A stretch of 64,000 bases of DNA, from positions 248,001 through 312,000 of the forward strand of contig NZ_UESZ01000001.1 of the NCBI RefSeq assembly GCF_900108585.1. The letters are read 5' to 3'. The number at the start of each line of letters is the position of its first letter. Position 1 is the stretch's first letter. The stretch is from Branchiibius hedensis (lineage in GTDB: Bacteria; Actinomycetota; Actinomycetes; Actinomycetales; Dermatophilaceae). The position numbers and the translations under genes are program-made. Positions 38,553 through 46,850 of this stretch are shown piece after piece. The notes under the pieces were generated by a model that was not told where the DNA came from, made no database searches, and worked only from the letters and a program-made list of their open reading frames with translations.

Positions 38553-40406
38553 ATGCATCAGTCGATCGCGACCGTTTCCGTCAGCGGGGGGCTGGCGGAC
38601 AAGCTCTCGGCCATCGCTGCCGCAAAATTCGACGGGATCGAGATCTTCGACCAGGATCTGATCTCCAGCCCACTCTCACCGGCCCAGGTCGCGGATCGAT
38701 GCGCGGAACTGGGGTTGAGCATTGACTTGTTCCAGCCGGTCCGCGACGTGGAAGGCGTTGCACCGCAAGCATTCGCCGCGGTGGAGCACAGGCTGCGGGT
38801 GAAGCTGACGGTGATGCGCGATCTGGGCGTCACGACCCTGCTGGCCTGCTCCAACACGTTGCCGGGGGCGATCGACGATCCCGATCTGTCCGCCGAGCAG
38901 TTGCACCGACTGGGTGAACTTGCCGCCGACCAGGGCTGCCGCATCGCGTTCGAGGCGCTTGCCTGGGGGCGACACGTCAGCCGGATCGGCCAGGCATGGG
39001 ACATCGTGCAACGGGCCGACCACCCTGCGGTCACCGTTGCGGTGGACACCTTCCACATGCTCGCCCGCGGTGACGGAGCAGAAGCACTCGAACACATTCC
39101 TGGTGACCAGATCGGCTTCCTGCAGGTGGCCGACGCCCCGGTGCTCGGAATGGATGTGCTGCAGTGGAGTCGCCACCACCGGGTCTTCCCCGGGCAAGGT
39201 GGCTTCGATCTCGCGCCGCTGGTCGCCAAGGTCTTCGAGGTCGGCTACCGCGGCCCGCTGTCCTTGGAAGTCTTCAGCGACGTGATCCGGGAGGCCGATG
39301 CCTCGATCACCGCGCTGGACGCCAAGCGTTCCCTGTTACATCTGGAGGAGGAATTGCGTCGGCACTGGGCCGCCGCCGGTGTCGCCCGACCACGCATCGG
39401 CCTCTTCGATCCACCACCGGTGCCCTCTGATCCAGAGGTCGGGTTCATCGAAATCGCCACAGAGCCAGCGCAACTCGATGTCCTGCTGACGGCGGCAGGC
39501 TTCCGAGTCGCCGGGCGGCACCGCAGCAAGCCGGTGACGTGGTGGGCGAACGGCGGAGCCAACCTGCTCACCAATGAGTCGACTCCTGACACTGATCGGT
39601 GGGTAGCGGACCAACCCCGGCCGACCGTGACTGGCGTGGGTCTGCAGGTCGACGACGTCAGCGGGTTCACCGGGCGCCGGGAAGCCCTCTTGTGGCCCGC
39701 CCTGCCGCTTCGCCGGGGCGAAGGCGAAGCACCGCTGGCCGGTGTCGACAGTCCGGCCGGAATCCACTACTTCGTTTCCGGACAACCCGGCACCCGCGAG
39801 GACTGGCGCCTGGACTTCGTGCCGGAGCGGATTCCGCGACCGGCCGGCGAGGGTGCGTGGTCCGCGTTGGATCATCTCGGATACCCCGTCGCGTTCGACG
39901 TCAGTGAGGCCGAGATCTCCTTCTACCGGACCCTTTTCGGGTTGCTGCCCGGTGACGTTTCGGAGTTCATCGACCCTCGCGGACGGTTGCGCAGCCGGGT
40001 GATGCACTCCGACGCAAGCTCGGCGCGCGTCGTACTCAACGTTACCGAAGGGCACTTCGCGGCTCCGCGCCGTGGGCTGAACCAACTCGCGTTCGGTTGC
40101 TCCGACGTTCTCGCGGCGTCCACCGCGATGCGGGCGGCCGGCGTACCTCTGCTCGCGGTGCCGGCCAACTATTACGTGGATCTGGACGCTCGGTTCGACC
40201 TACCAGAGGAGCAATTGGCGCAGTGGCGCGAGGCGGGCGTGATGTACGACCGGGACGAGAGCGGCGGTGAGCTGCTGCACGTCTACACCGACCGGATCGC
40301 CGGGGCGTTCTACGTCGAACTGGTCCAGCGCAGTGGGGGGTACGACGGGTATGGCGCCGCCGGAACTCCCGTGCGCCTGGCGGCGCAGCGCGACATCGAG
40401 CTCTGA
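38553..40406 (+). CDS. quiC: 3-dehydroshikimate dehydratase, two-domain (QuiC1-like)
   Basis: A 617-residue fusion. Residues 1-280 are a TIM-barrel dehydratase with EALAWGRHVSRIGQAWDIV, VAVDTFHMLARGDG, FLQVADAPVLGMDVLQWSRHHRVFPGQGG and LSLEVFSDVIREAD (metal-ligand Glu, Asp, Gln, Glu regions). From about 290 to the end there are two HPPD-like vicinal-oxygen-chelate repeats (LDHLGYPVAFDVSEAEISFYRTLFGL, YVDLDARFDL, GELLHVYTD). This is the layout of pseudomonad QuiC1, which converts 3-dehydroshikimate to protocatechuate. 12 bases after iclR, likely the same transcript. Confidence 0.92.
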   Translation: MHQSIATVSVSGGLADKLSAIAAAKFDGIEIFDQDLISSPLSPAQVADRCAELGLSIDLFQPVRDVEGVAPQAFAAVEHRLRVKLTVMRDLGVTTLLACSNTLPGAIDDPDLSAEQLHRLGELAADQGCRIAFEALAWGRHVSRIGQAWDIVQRADHPAVTVAVDTFHMLARGDGAEALEHIPGDQIGFLQVADAPVLGMDVLQWSRHHRVFPGQGGFDLAPLVAKVFEVGYRGPLSLEVFSDVIREADASITALDAKRSLLHLEEELRRHWAAAGVARPRIGLFDPPPVPSDPEVGFIEIATEPAQLDVLLTAAGFRVAGRHRSKPVTWWANGGANLLTNESTPDTDRWVADQPRPTVTGVGLQVDDVSGFTGRREALLWPALPLRRGEGEAPLAGVDSPAGIHYFVSGQPGTREDWRLDFVPERIPRPAGEGAWSALDHLGYPVAFDVSEAEISFYRTLFGLLPGDVSEFIDPRGRLRSRVMHSDASSARVVLNVTEGHFAAPRRGLNQLAFGCSDVLAASTAMRAAGVPLLAVPANYYVDLDARFDLPEEQLAQWREAGVMYDRDESGGELLHVYTDRIAGAFYVELVQRSGGYDGYGAAGTPVRLAAQRDIEL

Positions 40407-40419
40407 CGCGTGGGGGCGA

Positions 40420-41085
40420 TCAGCCCTGGCGCAGCGGAACCTTCACCAGGTCGGCCAACTCATCGAAGCCGATGCCGAACGTCTCCCGCACGACCACGCC
40501 GTCCTGCTCGATCAGGAACACCGCCAGGTCGGTGTAGATGCGGCTGACACAGGCAACGCCGGTCAGCGGATAGCTGCAGGTCTCCACCAGTTTCGAATCG
40601 CCCTGTCGGGTCAGCAGATTCATCATGACGAAGGTGTCCTTGGCGCCGATGGCCAGGTCCATCGCGCCGCCCACTGCGGGGATGGCGTCGGGGGCTCCGG
40701 TGTGCCAGTTGGCAAGGTCCCCGGTGACCGACACCTGGTAGGCGCCCAGCACGCAGATGTCGAGGTGACCGCCGCGCATCATCGCGAAGGAATCGGCGTG
40801 GTGGAAGTAGGAGGCACCCGGCAACTCGGTGACTGGGATCTTCCCGGCGTTGATCAGGTCGAGATCGACCTGATCGCCGGTGGCCTCCGGACCCATCCCC
40901 AGCATGCCGTTCTCGGTGTGCAGGGTGACCCCACTGGCCGGGTCGAGGTAGTTCGAGACCAGCGTGGGCTGGCCGATCCCCAGGTTGACGTAGGCGCCGG
41001 CCGGGATGTCGGCAGCGATCAGCTTGGCCAGCGCATGTTTGTCCAGCCGGCTGGGTGTGCTCGTGGCGTCGGTGGTCATGGTCAC
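40420..41085 (-). CDS. pcaJ: 3-oxoadipate CoA-transferase subunit B
   Basis: A 221-residue beta subunit that transfers CoA from succinyl-CoA to 3-oxoadipate. The catalytic Glu lies in TLHTENGMLGMGP (about residue 58). NLGIGQPTLVSNYL and GGAMDLAIGAKDTFVMM are typical. GTG 41085 overlaps the pcaI stop; ATG 41079 two codons later is an alternative. Last gene of the pca operon; it converges with quiC 13 bases away. Confidence 0.93.
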   Translation of the reverse strand: MTMTTDATSTPSRLDKHALAKLIAADIPAGAYVNLGIGQPTLVSNYLDPASGVTLHTENGMLGMGPEATGDQVDLDLINAGKIPVTELPGASYFHHADSFAMMRGGHLDICVLGAYQVSVTGDLANWHTGAPDAIPAVGGAMDLAIGAKDTFVMMNLLTRQGDSKLVETCSYPLTGVACVSRIYTDLAVFLIEQDGVVVRETFGIGFDELADLVKVPLRQG

Positions 41086-41774
41086 TGTCCCTGCTCCTGA
41101 TCGGGTACGGCGGCCTGCGGGATGACGACCACCTGGTCGACATACAGGCCGGGGGTGATGACGTTCTCCGGGTCGATGTCGCCCACCGGCACGACCTGGT
41201 GCACCTGCGCGATCGTCCGGTCGGCAGCGGCGGCCATGATCGGTCCGAAGTTGCGAGCGGTCTTGCGGTAGACCAGGTTTCCCACCTGGTCAGCGGTGTG
41301 GCCCTTGATCAACGCGAAGTCGCCGCGGATCGGGTACTCCAACACGTAATGCTTCCCGTCGATCTCGCGGGTTTCCTTGCCCTCGGCGATCGGCGTGCCG
41401 TACCCGGTGGGGGTGAAGAAGGCCCCGATCCCGGCACCGGCGGCACGGATCCGCTCGGCCAGGTTGCCCTGCGGCACCAGCTCGAGTTCGATCTCGCCGG
41501 CGCGGTACTTCGCGTCGAACTGGTGGCTGTCGCTCTGCCGGGGGAAGGAGCAGATGATCTTGCGGACCCGGCCGGCACCGATCAACGCGGCGAGTCCGAC
41601 GTCGCCGTTGCCTGCGTTGTTGTTGACGATCGTCAGATCGGTGGCGCCGCTGTCGACGAGTGCCTCGATGAGTTCGACCGGTTGCCCGGCCGTGCCGAAC
41701 CCGCCGACCAGGATGGTGGCGCCGTCCGGGATGTCGGCTACCGCTGCCGCAGCGCTCTGGGTGACTTCGACCAT
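41082..41774 (-). CDS. pcaI: 3-oxoadipate CoA-transferase subunit A
   Basis: A 230-residue alpha subunit. GATILVGGFGTAGQPVELIEAL near the start, CSFPRQSDSHQFDAKYRAGEIELELVPQGNLAERIRAAGAGIGAFFTPTGYGT and GLYVDQVVVI near the end match the family. ATG 41774; the longer reading into pcaF is an artefact. It forms the transferase with the overlapping downstream pcaJ product. Confidence 0.94.
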   Translation of the reverse strand: MVEVTQSAAAAVADIPDGATILVGGFGTAGQPVELIEALVDSGATDLTIVNNNAGNGDVGLAALIGAGRVRKIICSFPRQSDSHQFDAKYRAGEIELELVPQGNLAERIRAAGAGIGAFFTPTGYGTPIAEGKETREIDGKHYVLEYPIRGDFALIKGHTADQVGNLVYRKTARNFGPIMAAAADRTIAQVHQVVPVGDIDPENVITPGLYVDQVVVIPQAAVPDQEQGQ

Positions 41775-41778
41775 GGCC

Positions 41779-42981
41779 TCAGGCCCCTTGCGTGGTGTTC
41801 TCGAGGACGACGGCCAACCCCTGGCCGACGCCGATACAGATGGCGGCCACGCCCCAGCGCTGCCCGCTGTGTCGCAGTTGCTTGGCCAACGTGGCCAGGA
41901 TCCGGCCGCCGGAGGCACCCAGCGGGTGCCCGATGGCGATGGCGCCACCATGGGCGTTGACGATCTGCGGATCGATCTGCCAGGCGTCAAGGCACGCCAG
42001 CGACTGCGCGGCGAAGGCTTCATTGAGCTCGACCGCGCCGACGTCGGACCAGGAGATGCCGGCCTGGCGCAGGGCCCGCTCGGCGGCCTCGACCGGCGCA
42101 TACCCGAAGTACCGCGGGTCGCCCGCAGCCGCGCCGCGCCCGGCGATGCGGGCAAGGGGGGCGCGACCCAGTCGCTCGCCGGCGGCTTCGGACGCCACCA
42201 GCAGGGCGGAAGCGCCGTCGTTGAGCGGTGATGCGTTGCCGGCGGTGACGGTGCCGTCGGTCTTGCGGAACGACGTGCGCAACCTGGCGAGGGTCTGCGG
42301 GGTGGTCTCCGGGCGGATCGACTCATCGCGAGCCAACTCCACTCCGTCGACGGCGACGACTAGGTCGTCGTAGAAGCCATCGCGCCACGCCGCGTCAGCC
42401 AGCTGGTGGGAACGCGCGGCGAACTCGTCCTGTCGTTCGCGGCTGATGTCGTACTTCTCGCGCAGCAGCTCCGTGGCTTCACCCAGCGACACGGTCCATT
42501 CCGCCGGCATCGCGGGATTGACCAGTCGCCAGCCCAGGGTGGTGGACGAAAGCTGCAGATTACCTGCCGGATAGGGCTTTTCGGTCTTCGGTAGCACCCA
42601 CGGCGCCCGGGTCATCGATTCCACCCCGCCGACCAGGATCACCTCAGCATCACCGGTCTCGATCTGACGAGAGGCAATCATCGCGGCGTCGAGGCTCGAG
42701 CCGCACAGCCGGTTCACCGTGGTGCCGGGAAGGCTCGTGGGCAGGCCGGCAAGCAGGGTGGCCATGCGAGCGACGTTGCGGTTCTCCTCGCCGGCTCCGT
42801 TGGCGTTGCCGAAGATCACCTCGTCGATGACGCTCGGGTCGGCACCCAGCGCCGGTGTCCGTTCGACGATCGACCGGACCACCGTTGCGGCCAGGTCGTC
42901 GGGACGCACCCCGGCGAGGGCGCCGCCGAACCGGCCGAACGGCGTACGCACCCCGTCATAGACGAACGCTGACTGATTCAT
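41779..42981 (-). CDS. pcaF: 3-oxoadipyl-CoA thiolase
   Basis: A 400-residue thiolase that cleaves 3-oxoadipyl-CoA to succinyl-CoA and acetyl-CoA. Active-site Cys lies in VNRLCGSSLDA (about residue 90), with NAHGGAIAIGHPLGASG (His) and AAICIGVGQGLAVV (Cys) toward the C-terminus. ATG 42981 overlaps the pcaC stop. Four bases separate it from pcaI. Confidence 0.95.
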   Translation of the reverse strand: MNQSAFVYDGVRTPFGRFGGALAGVRPDDLAATVVRSIVERTPALGADPSVIDEVIFGNANGAGEENRNVARMATLLAGLPTSLPGTTVNRLCGSSLDAAMIASRQIETGDAEVILVGGVESMTRAPWVLPKTEKPYPAGNLQLSSTTLGWRLVNPAMPAEWTVSLGEATELLREKYDISRERQDEFAARSHQLADAAWRDGFYDDLVVAVDGVELARDESIRPETTPQTLARLRTSFRKTDGTVTAGNASPLNDGASALLVASEAAGERLGRAPLARIAGRGAAAGDPRYFGYAPVEAAERALRQAGISWSDVGAVELNEAFAAQSLACLDAWQIDPQIVNAHGGAIAIGHPLGASGGRILATLAKQLRHSGQRWGVAAICIGVGQGLAVVLENTTQGA

Positions 42982-43388
42982 TCTCCGGCTCCCTCTTGCT
43001 CATCAAATGCGGCGATCTCGCGTTCGGCGATCGCGAACGCGTGGTTGGCGCTGGGTACCCCCAGGTAGATCGCAGCCTGCAGCAGTACTTCCTGGATCTG
43101 CTCGACGCTCATCCCGTTCCGGCGCGCGGCGCGCACGTGCATCGCGAACTCGTCCCAATGGTCCCGGGCGATCAACGCGGTCAGGGTGATGGCGCTGCGG
43201 GTCGGTCGGTCCAGGCCCGGCCGGGTCCAGATCTCACCCCAGGCGTAGCGCGTGATCAGGTCCTGGAAGGGCTCGGTGAACGCCGTGGTGGCTGCTTGCG
43301 CTCGATCGACGTGGGCGTCGGACAACACCGCGCGACGGACGGCCAAACCCTCACTGGTGGCGTCGGATTCGGTGCGGTCGGGTCTCAT
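42978..43388 (-). CDS. pcaC: 4-carboxymuconolactone decarboxylase
   Basis: A 136-residue CMD-family enzyme that removes CO2 from 4-carboxymuconolactone to give 3-oxoadipate enol-lactone. TRYAWGEIWTRPGLDRPTRSAITLTALIARDHWDEFAMHVRAARRNGMSVEQIQEVLLQAAIYLGVP is the family core. In many Actinobacteria this activity is fused to the enol-lactonase (PcaL); here the two are separate, overlapping genes. Confidence 0.94.
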   Translation of the reverse strand: MRPDRTESDATSEGLAVRRAVLSDAHVDRAQAATTAFTEPFQDLITRYAWGEIWTRPGLDRPTRSAITLTALIARDHWDEFAMHVRAARRNGMSVEQIQEVLLQAAIYLGVPSANHAFAIAEREIAAFDEQEGAGE

Positions 43389-44170
43389 CGGATCTCCTTG
43401 GTCAGGAAGGTGTCGAGCAGCGCCGCAACGGCAGCAGGCTGCTCGGCCGGTGCCAGATGGGCGGCGCCGGTGATCAGCGCCGCCTGACCGTTGGTGCCGG
43501 CTGCGATCTCCTCGGCGAACGACAACGGGGTCACCTCGTCATGGTCTCCGGCGACGGCCAGGACCGGGATCCGTATGTCCGACAGACTGTTTCGTGCGTC
43601 GAACGCGGCCAACGCCTCGCAGCACGCGGCGTAGGACTCTTTGTCAGTGTGTTGTAAGCCGTTCAGCAGGGTGGTCCCGGTGCCAGGGTCACGCTCGAGG
43701 AAGCCGGACGCGAACCAGCGCTGCGCCGAACCGCTCACCATGACCGGGGTGCCCGCGCGTCGGACCAGAGTGGCGCGGTCGTGCCAGCCTTCGGGCGTAC
43801 CGATCTTGGCGCCGGAGCACACCGGCGCGACACCGGCGAGTTCCGTGCCGTGATCGATGGCCAGCTGCAGTCCGACGGTGCCGCCGAGCGAAACACCCGC
43901 GTAGTACGGCGCCGCCGAATGTTCCTCGCGCACAGCACTGGTCGCGCTCCACACGACTGTTGCCAGGTCGGCGATCGTGAACGGATCCGGATCAGGGACG
44001 CTTCGGCCGTGCCCGGGAAGGTCCCAGCCGACGACGGTGACCGGCCCGGCCAGGGCGCGTGCGCAGGCGTCCCACAGCGGGGTGACTGCGGTGCCCAGAG
44101 AGGGGCCGACGATCAGCAGGACGGCTTGCGGGCCATCGTCGCGCAGGAGGGACACAGTGGGTTGCTTCAC
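43385..44170 (-). CDS. pcaD: 3-oxoadipate enol-lactonase
   Basis: A 261-residue alpha/beta hydrolase that opens 3-oxoadipate enol-lactone. Nucleophile elbow GVSLGGTVGLQLA (Ser near residue 94), VVGWDLPGHGRSVPDPDPF, catalytic Asp in VAGDHDEVTP and His in GAAHLAPAEQP. GTG 44170 overlaps the pcaB stop; the long upstream reading within pcaB is rejected. Acts directly after PcaC. Confidence 0.92.
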   Translation of the reverse strand: MKQPTVSLLRDDGPQAVLLIVGPSLGTAVTPLWDACARALAGPVTVVGWDLPGHGRSVPDPDPFTIADLATVVWSATSAVREEHSAAPYYAGVSLGGTVGLQLAIDHGTELAGVAPVCSGAKIGTPEGWHDRATLVRRAGTPVMVSGSAQRWFASGFLERDPGTGTTLLNGLQHTDKESYAACCEALAAFDARNSLSDIRIPVLAVAGDHDEVTPLSFAEEIAAGTNGQAALITGAAHLAPAEQPAAVAALLDTFLTKEIR

Positions 44171-45384
44171 GAATCCAGCTCCTTGCGCAACGTGGCGTGT
44201 GCGTCCAACGTGCGATCGATCAACGCAGGCACAACCCCCAGATAGTCCGCGGCAGAGACCGATTCGTCGGGGCGCACCGACCGTCGTTCGGCGACCAGTG
44301 CGGGCATTGCCGCATCGACGTTGGCTTGCATGGCCTCGCGGTGCACCTCCAGGCCGCTGAGGACCTCTGCCGCCTGACTGGCTGCGGTCGGCACGAGGGT
44401 CAGCAGCGACATCACGGGCTGCCACTCCGCATGCCACGCACCGTCGGGGCGTTCGTCGGCGGCCAGGGCGGCGCTGGTGTGCAGCGATGCCGACAGGTGC
44501 GGCGCCTGCAGCGCGGCGGAGCGGACCAGCACCGACAACACCGGGTTGTGCTTCTGCGGCATCGTCGAGGATCCGCCGCGACCGGTCGCCTGCGGCTCGG
44601 ACAACTCACCGATCTCCGGGCGGGCGGCCAGGACGATGTCGCCGGCGATCTTGCCGAGGATGTCCGACGCGCGGGTCAGGCCATCGCCGAGGGCGGTGAC
44701 GGGGGAGCGGTCGGTATGCCAGGGACCCAACGGCTCAGTCAGGCCCAACCGATCGGCCAGGAGACCGGGTGCGGTGGCAGCCAGCCCGGGGGCCAGCGTC
44801 TCCAGCAGTGACAACGTGCCGGCCGCGCCACCGCACTGGACCGGGAAGTTCAGCGCGGACACAGCGCGCAGGGCATCATCCAGCCCACGCAACCAACCCG
44901 CCGCCTTCGCGCCGAACGTCGTGGGGACCGCCGGCTGACCGAGGGTGCGCGCGGTCATGACGGTGCCGCGTTCGCGCTGCGCCAGGTCAGCAACGGCATC
45001 GGCGGCCGCCAGCAGACTGCGCTGCAGCTGCGCGGCGCAGTCCCGCGCGATCAGCATCACGGCGGTGTCGATGACGTCCTGGCTGGTGAGTCCCTTGTGC
45101 ACCAAAGCTGCCGTCGCTGAATCGCTTTCGGCAACCTGGGCCCGTAGTGCGGCCACGACCGGGATGGCCGGGTTACCGCCGGACTCGACGTTGGCGGCTA
45201 GTTGCGACACGTCGTACCTGCTGGGGTTGCACGCGTCGGCGACCACCTGCGCCTGCTGCGCGGTGAGCACGCCGAGGTCGCCGAGCACCCCGGCCCACGC
45301 AGATTCGACCGACAGCATCGCCGAGAGCACCGCGGTGTCATCGGTCAGGCCGTCGGCGCGATCGGCGCCCGGGGTCAGCAGCAT
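44167..45384 (-). CDS. pcaB: 3-carboxy-cis,cis-muconate cycloisomerase
   Basis: A 405-residue member of the fumarase/aspartase superfamily that lactonises 3-carboxymuconate. The superfamily signature GRGGSSTMPQKHNPVLS lies near residue 275; HKGLTSQDVIDTAVML and TARTLGQPAVPTTFGAKAAGW are also conserved. Slightly short of the 440-450 residues seen in many homologues, lacking part of the C-terminal region. Four bases after pcaG. Confidence 0.93.
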   Translation of the reverse strand: MLLTPGADRADGLTDDTAVLSAMLSVESAWAGVLGDLGVLTAQQAQVVADACNPSRYDVSQLAANVESGGNPAIPVVAALRAQVAESDSATAALVHKGLTSQDVIDTAVMLIARDCAAQLQRSLLAAADAVADLAQRERGTVMTARTLGQPAVPTTFGAKAAGWLRGLDDALRAVSALNFPVQCGGAAGTLSLLETLAPGLAATAPGLLADRLGLTEPLGPWHTDRSPVTALGDGLTRASDILGKIAGDIVLAARPEIGELSEPQATGRGGSSTMPQKHNPVLSVLVRSAALQAPHLSASLHTSAALAADERPDGAWHAEWQPVMSLLTLVPTAASQAAEVLSGLEVHREAMQANVDAAMPALVAERRSVRPDESVSAADYLGVVPALIDRTLDAHATLRKELDS

Positions 45385-45388
45385 GGGA

Positions 45389-45961
45389 TCAGTCCTGATG
45401 GCGCGGGTAGCTCAGGAAGACGGTCTCGTCCTCGCCCTGCAAGCGGATGTCGAAGCGCAGCGTCCGCTCGTCCTCCTGCACACACAGCAAAGTCGAACGA
45501 CGCTCGGGGTCAACAGAACTCAGCAACGCGTCGTTGGCCAACGCGGTGTCGTCGCCGGGCACGTAGGCACGGGTGAACAACCGGTTGAGCAGGCCGCGGG
45601 CGAAGACGGTCACCGCGAAGAAGGGTGCAGCGCCGTCCCTGGTCGGCCCGGGGGTGAGCGTCGAGAAGGTGAAGTAGCCGTCGCGGCGGGTGGCAGTCCG
45701 GCCGAATCCGGTGAAGGTGAATTCGTCCCGATCGCGGCGCAGCGAACCTTGCTGCTGCGGGATGCGACCGTCGGCGTCGGCCTGCCAGATCTCGACCAGC
45801 GCGTCCTGCAGGCCGTCGCCGTTGCCGTCGAGGACCCGCCCGTGCAGTCTGATTGCACCGGGCGTTCCAACCGAGGCGATGAGATGTCCTGTCTCCCAGG
45901 GCAATCCGTAGTGGAAGAACGGACCGATGGTCTGTCCGGGGGTTGGGGTCAACTCAGGCAT
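45389..45961 (-). CDS. pcaG: Protocatechuate 3,4-dioxygenase alpha subunit
   Basis: A 190-residue intradiol dioxygenase subunit, structurally like the beta subunit but without the iron ligands. TPGQTIGPFFHYGLPWETG at the start, ALVEIWQADADGRI and FTFSTLTPGPTRDGAAPFFAVTVFARGLLNRLFTRAYVPGD are typical. ATG 45961 overlaps the pcaH stop by eight bases, fitting stoichiometric synthesis. Confidence 0.95.
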   Translation of the reverse strand: MPELTPTPGQTIGPFFHYGLPWETGHLIASVGTPGAIRLHGRVLDGNGDGLQDALVEIWQADADGRIPQQQGSLRRDRDEFTFTGFGRTATRRDGYFTFSTLTPGPTRDGAAPFFAVTVFARGLLNRLFTRAYVPGDDTALANDALLSSVDPERRSTLLCVQEDERTLRFDIRLQGEDETVFLSYPRHQD

Positions 45962-46748
45962 CGTCGTGCTCCTGCTCCATCCGGGTGGCGTGCGTGCCGG
46001 TCAACACAATGTCCCACCGATAGCCCAGGATCCACTCGTGCTCGGACAGATCGTGGTCGTAGCTGGCGACCAGTCGCTCGCGAGCCGCCGGGTTGGTGAT
46101 CGACTGCAGGATCGGGTCGAGTGGGAAGAGTGGGTCGCCGGGGAAGTACATCTGGGTGATCATCCGCTGGGTGAACTCAGTGCCGAACAGCGAGAAGTGC
46201 ACGTGGGCGGGGCGCCAGGCGTTGCGGTGGTTGCCCCATGGGTAGGGACCTGGCTTGATCGTGGTGAATTCGTAGTTGCCGTCATCATCGGTCAGGGTGC
46301 GACCGGCTCCGGTGAAGTTCGGGTCCAGGGGGGCAGGGTGCTGGTCACGCTTGTGCACATACCGGCCCGCCGCGTTGGCCTGCCAGATCTCGACCAGTTG
46401 TCGGCGCACCGGGCGGCCGTCGCCATCGACGATGCGGCCGGAGATCCGGATCCGCTCGCCGATCGGCTCACCCGTGCCGGCCAGGGTCAGGTCGGCCTCC
46501 AGGGGATCGACGTCGCGCTGCCCGAAGACCGGAGCCAGCAATTCGAGCTCCTCGGGGTCGGCGTGCCAGGCCGCCTTCGTCGGGTGGCGCAACAGCGAGC
46601 TGCGGTACGGCGGGAAGTCCACCCGGGGTTGCAGCAGCGGATCGGCCGACGCGTCCGTGGTCTGGATCGCCTCGATCTCCCGGCTGATCGCCGATTGTGA
46701 GGCGAGGGCGCCCTCGGCATCCGCGGTCTCGATGGTCAGTTCGCTCAT
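45954..46748 (-). CDS. pcaH: Protocatechuate 3,4-dioxygenase beta subunit
   Basis: A 264-residue catalytic subunit that cleaves protocatechuate to 3-carboxy-cis,cis-muconate. Non-heme iron ligands are the Tyr in NAAGRYVHKRDQHPAP, the Tyr in KPGPYPWGN and two His in WRPAHVHFSLFG. ATG 46748 is selected for AAGGAG six bases upstream; a TTG two codons earlier sits directly on that site. First gene of pcaHGBDCFIJ. Confidence 0.95.
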   Translation of the reverse strand: MSELTIETADAEGALASQSAISREIEAIQTTDASADPLLQPRVDFPPYRSSLLRHPTKAAWHADPEELELLAPVFGQRDVDPLEADLTLAGTGEPIGERIRISGRIVDGDGRPVRRQLVEIWQANAAGRYVHKRDQHPAPLDPNFTGAGRTLTDDDGNYEFTTIKPGPYPWGNHRNAWRPAHVHFSLFGTEFTQRMITQMYFPGDPLFPLDPILQSITNPAARERLVASYDHDLSEHEWILGYRWDIVLTGTHATRMEQEHDDA

Positions 46749-46774
46749 GTCCAACTCCTTAGCTCCCGAATGAG

Positions 46775-46822
46775 ACCTTAGTCACTAGTTCGCATAATGC
46801 ACAAGTGTTCGCTCAGCGAACA
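46775..46822 (-). promoter_or_regulatory. pca operon promoter and IclR-type operators
   Basis: Minus-strand -35 TTGTGC (plus coordinates 46799-46804), 18 bp, -10 TAAGGT (46775-46780). The 15-bp motif (46788-46802) overlaps the -35 and spacer, and a 17-bp palindrome TGTTCGCTCAGCGAACA lies just upstream (46806-46822). Its TGTTCGCT/GAACA arms also match 31685-31701. Both are probable IclR sites; the divergent mshB start is only 29 bases from the palindrome. Confidence 0.65.
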
Positions 46823-46850
46823 TTTCGTGACAAGGCCTACGGTGGTGCGG

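Noticed and set aside
46797-46850. ATG 46797 as the mshB start
   Set aside because: It would place coding sequence over the pca operator palindrome and adds residues outside family homology; GTG 46851 fits better.
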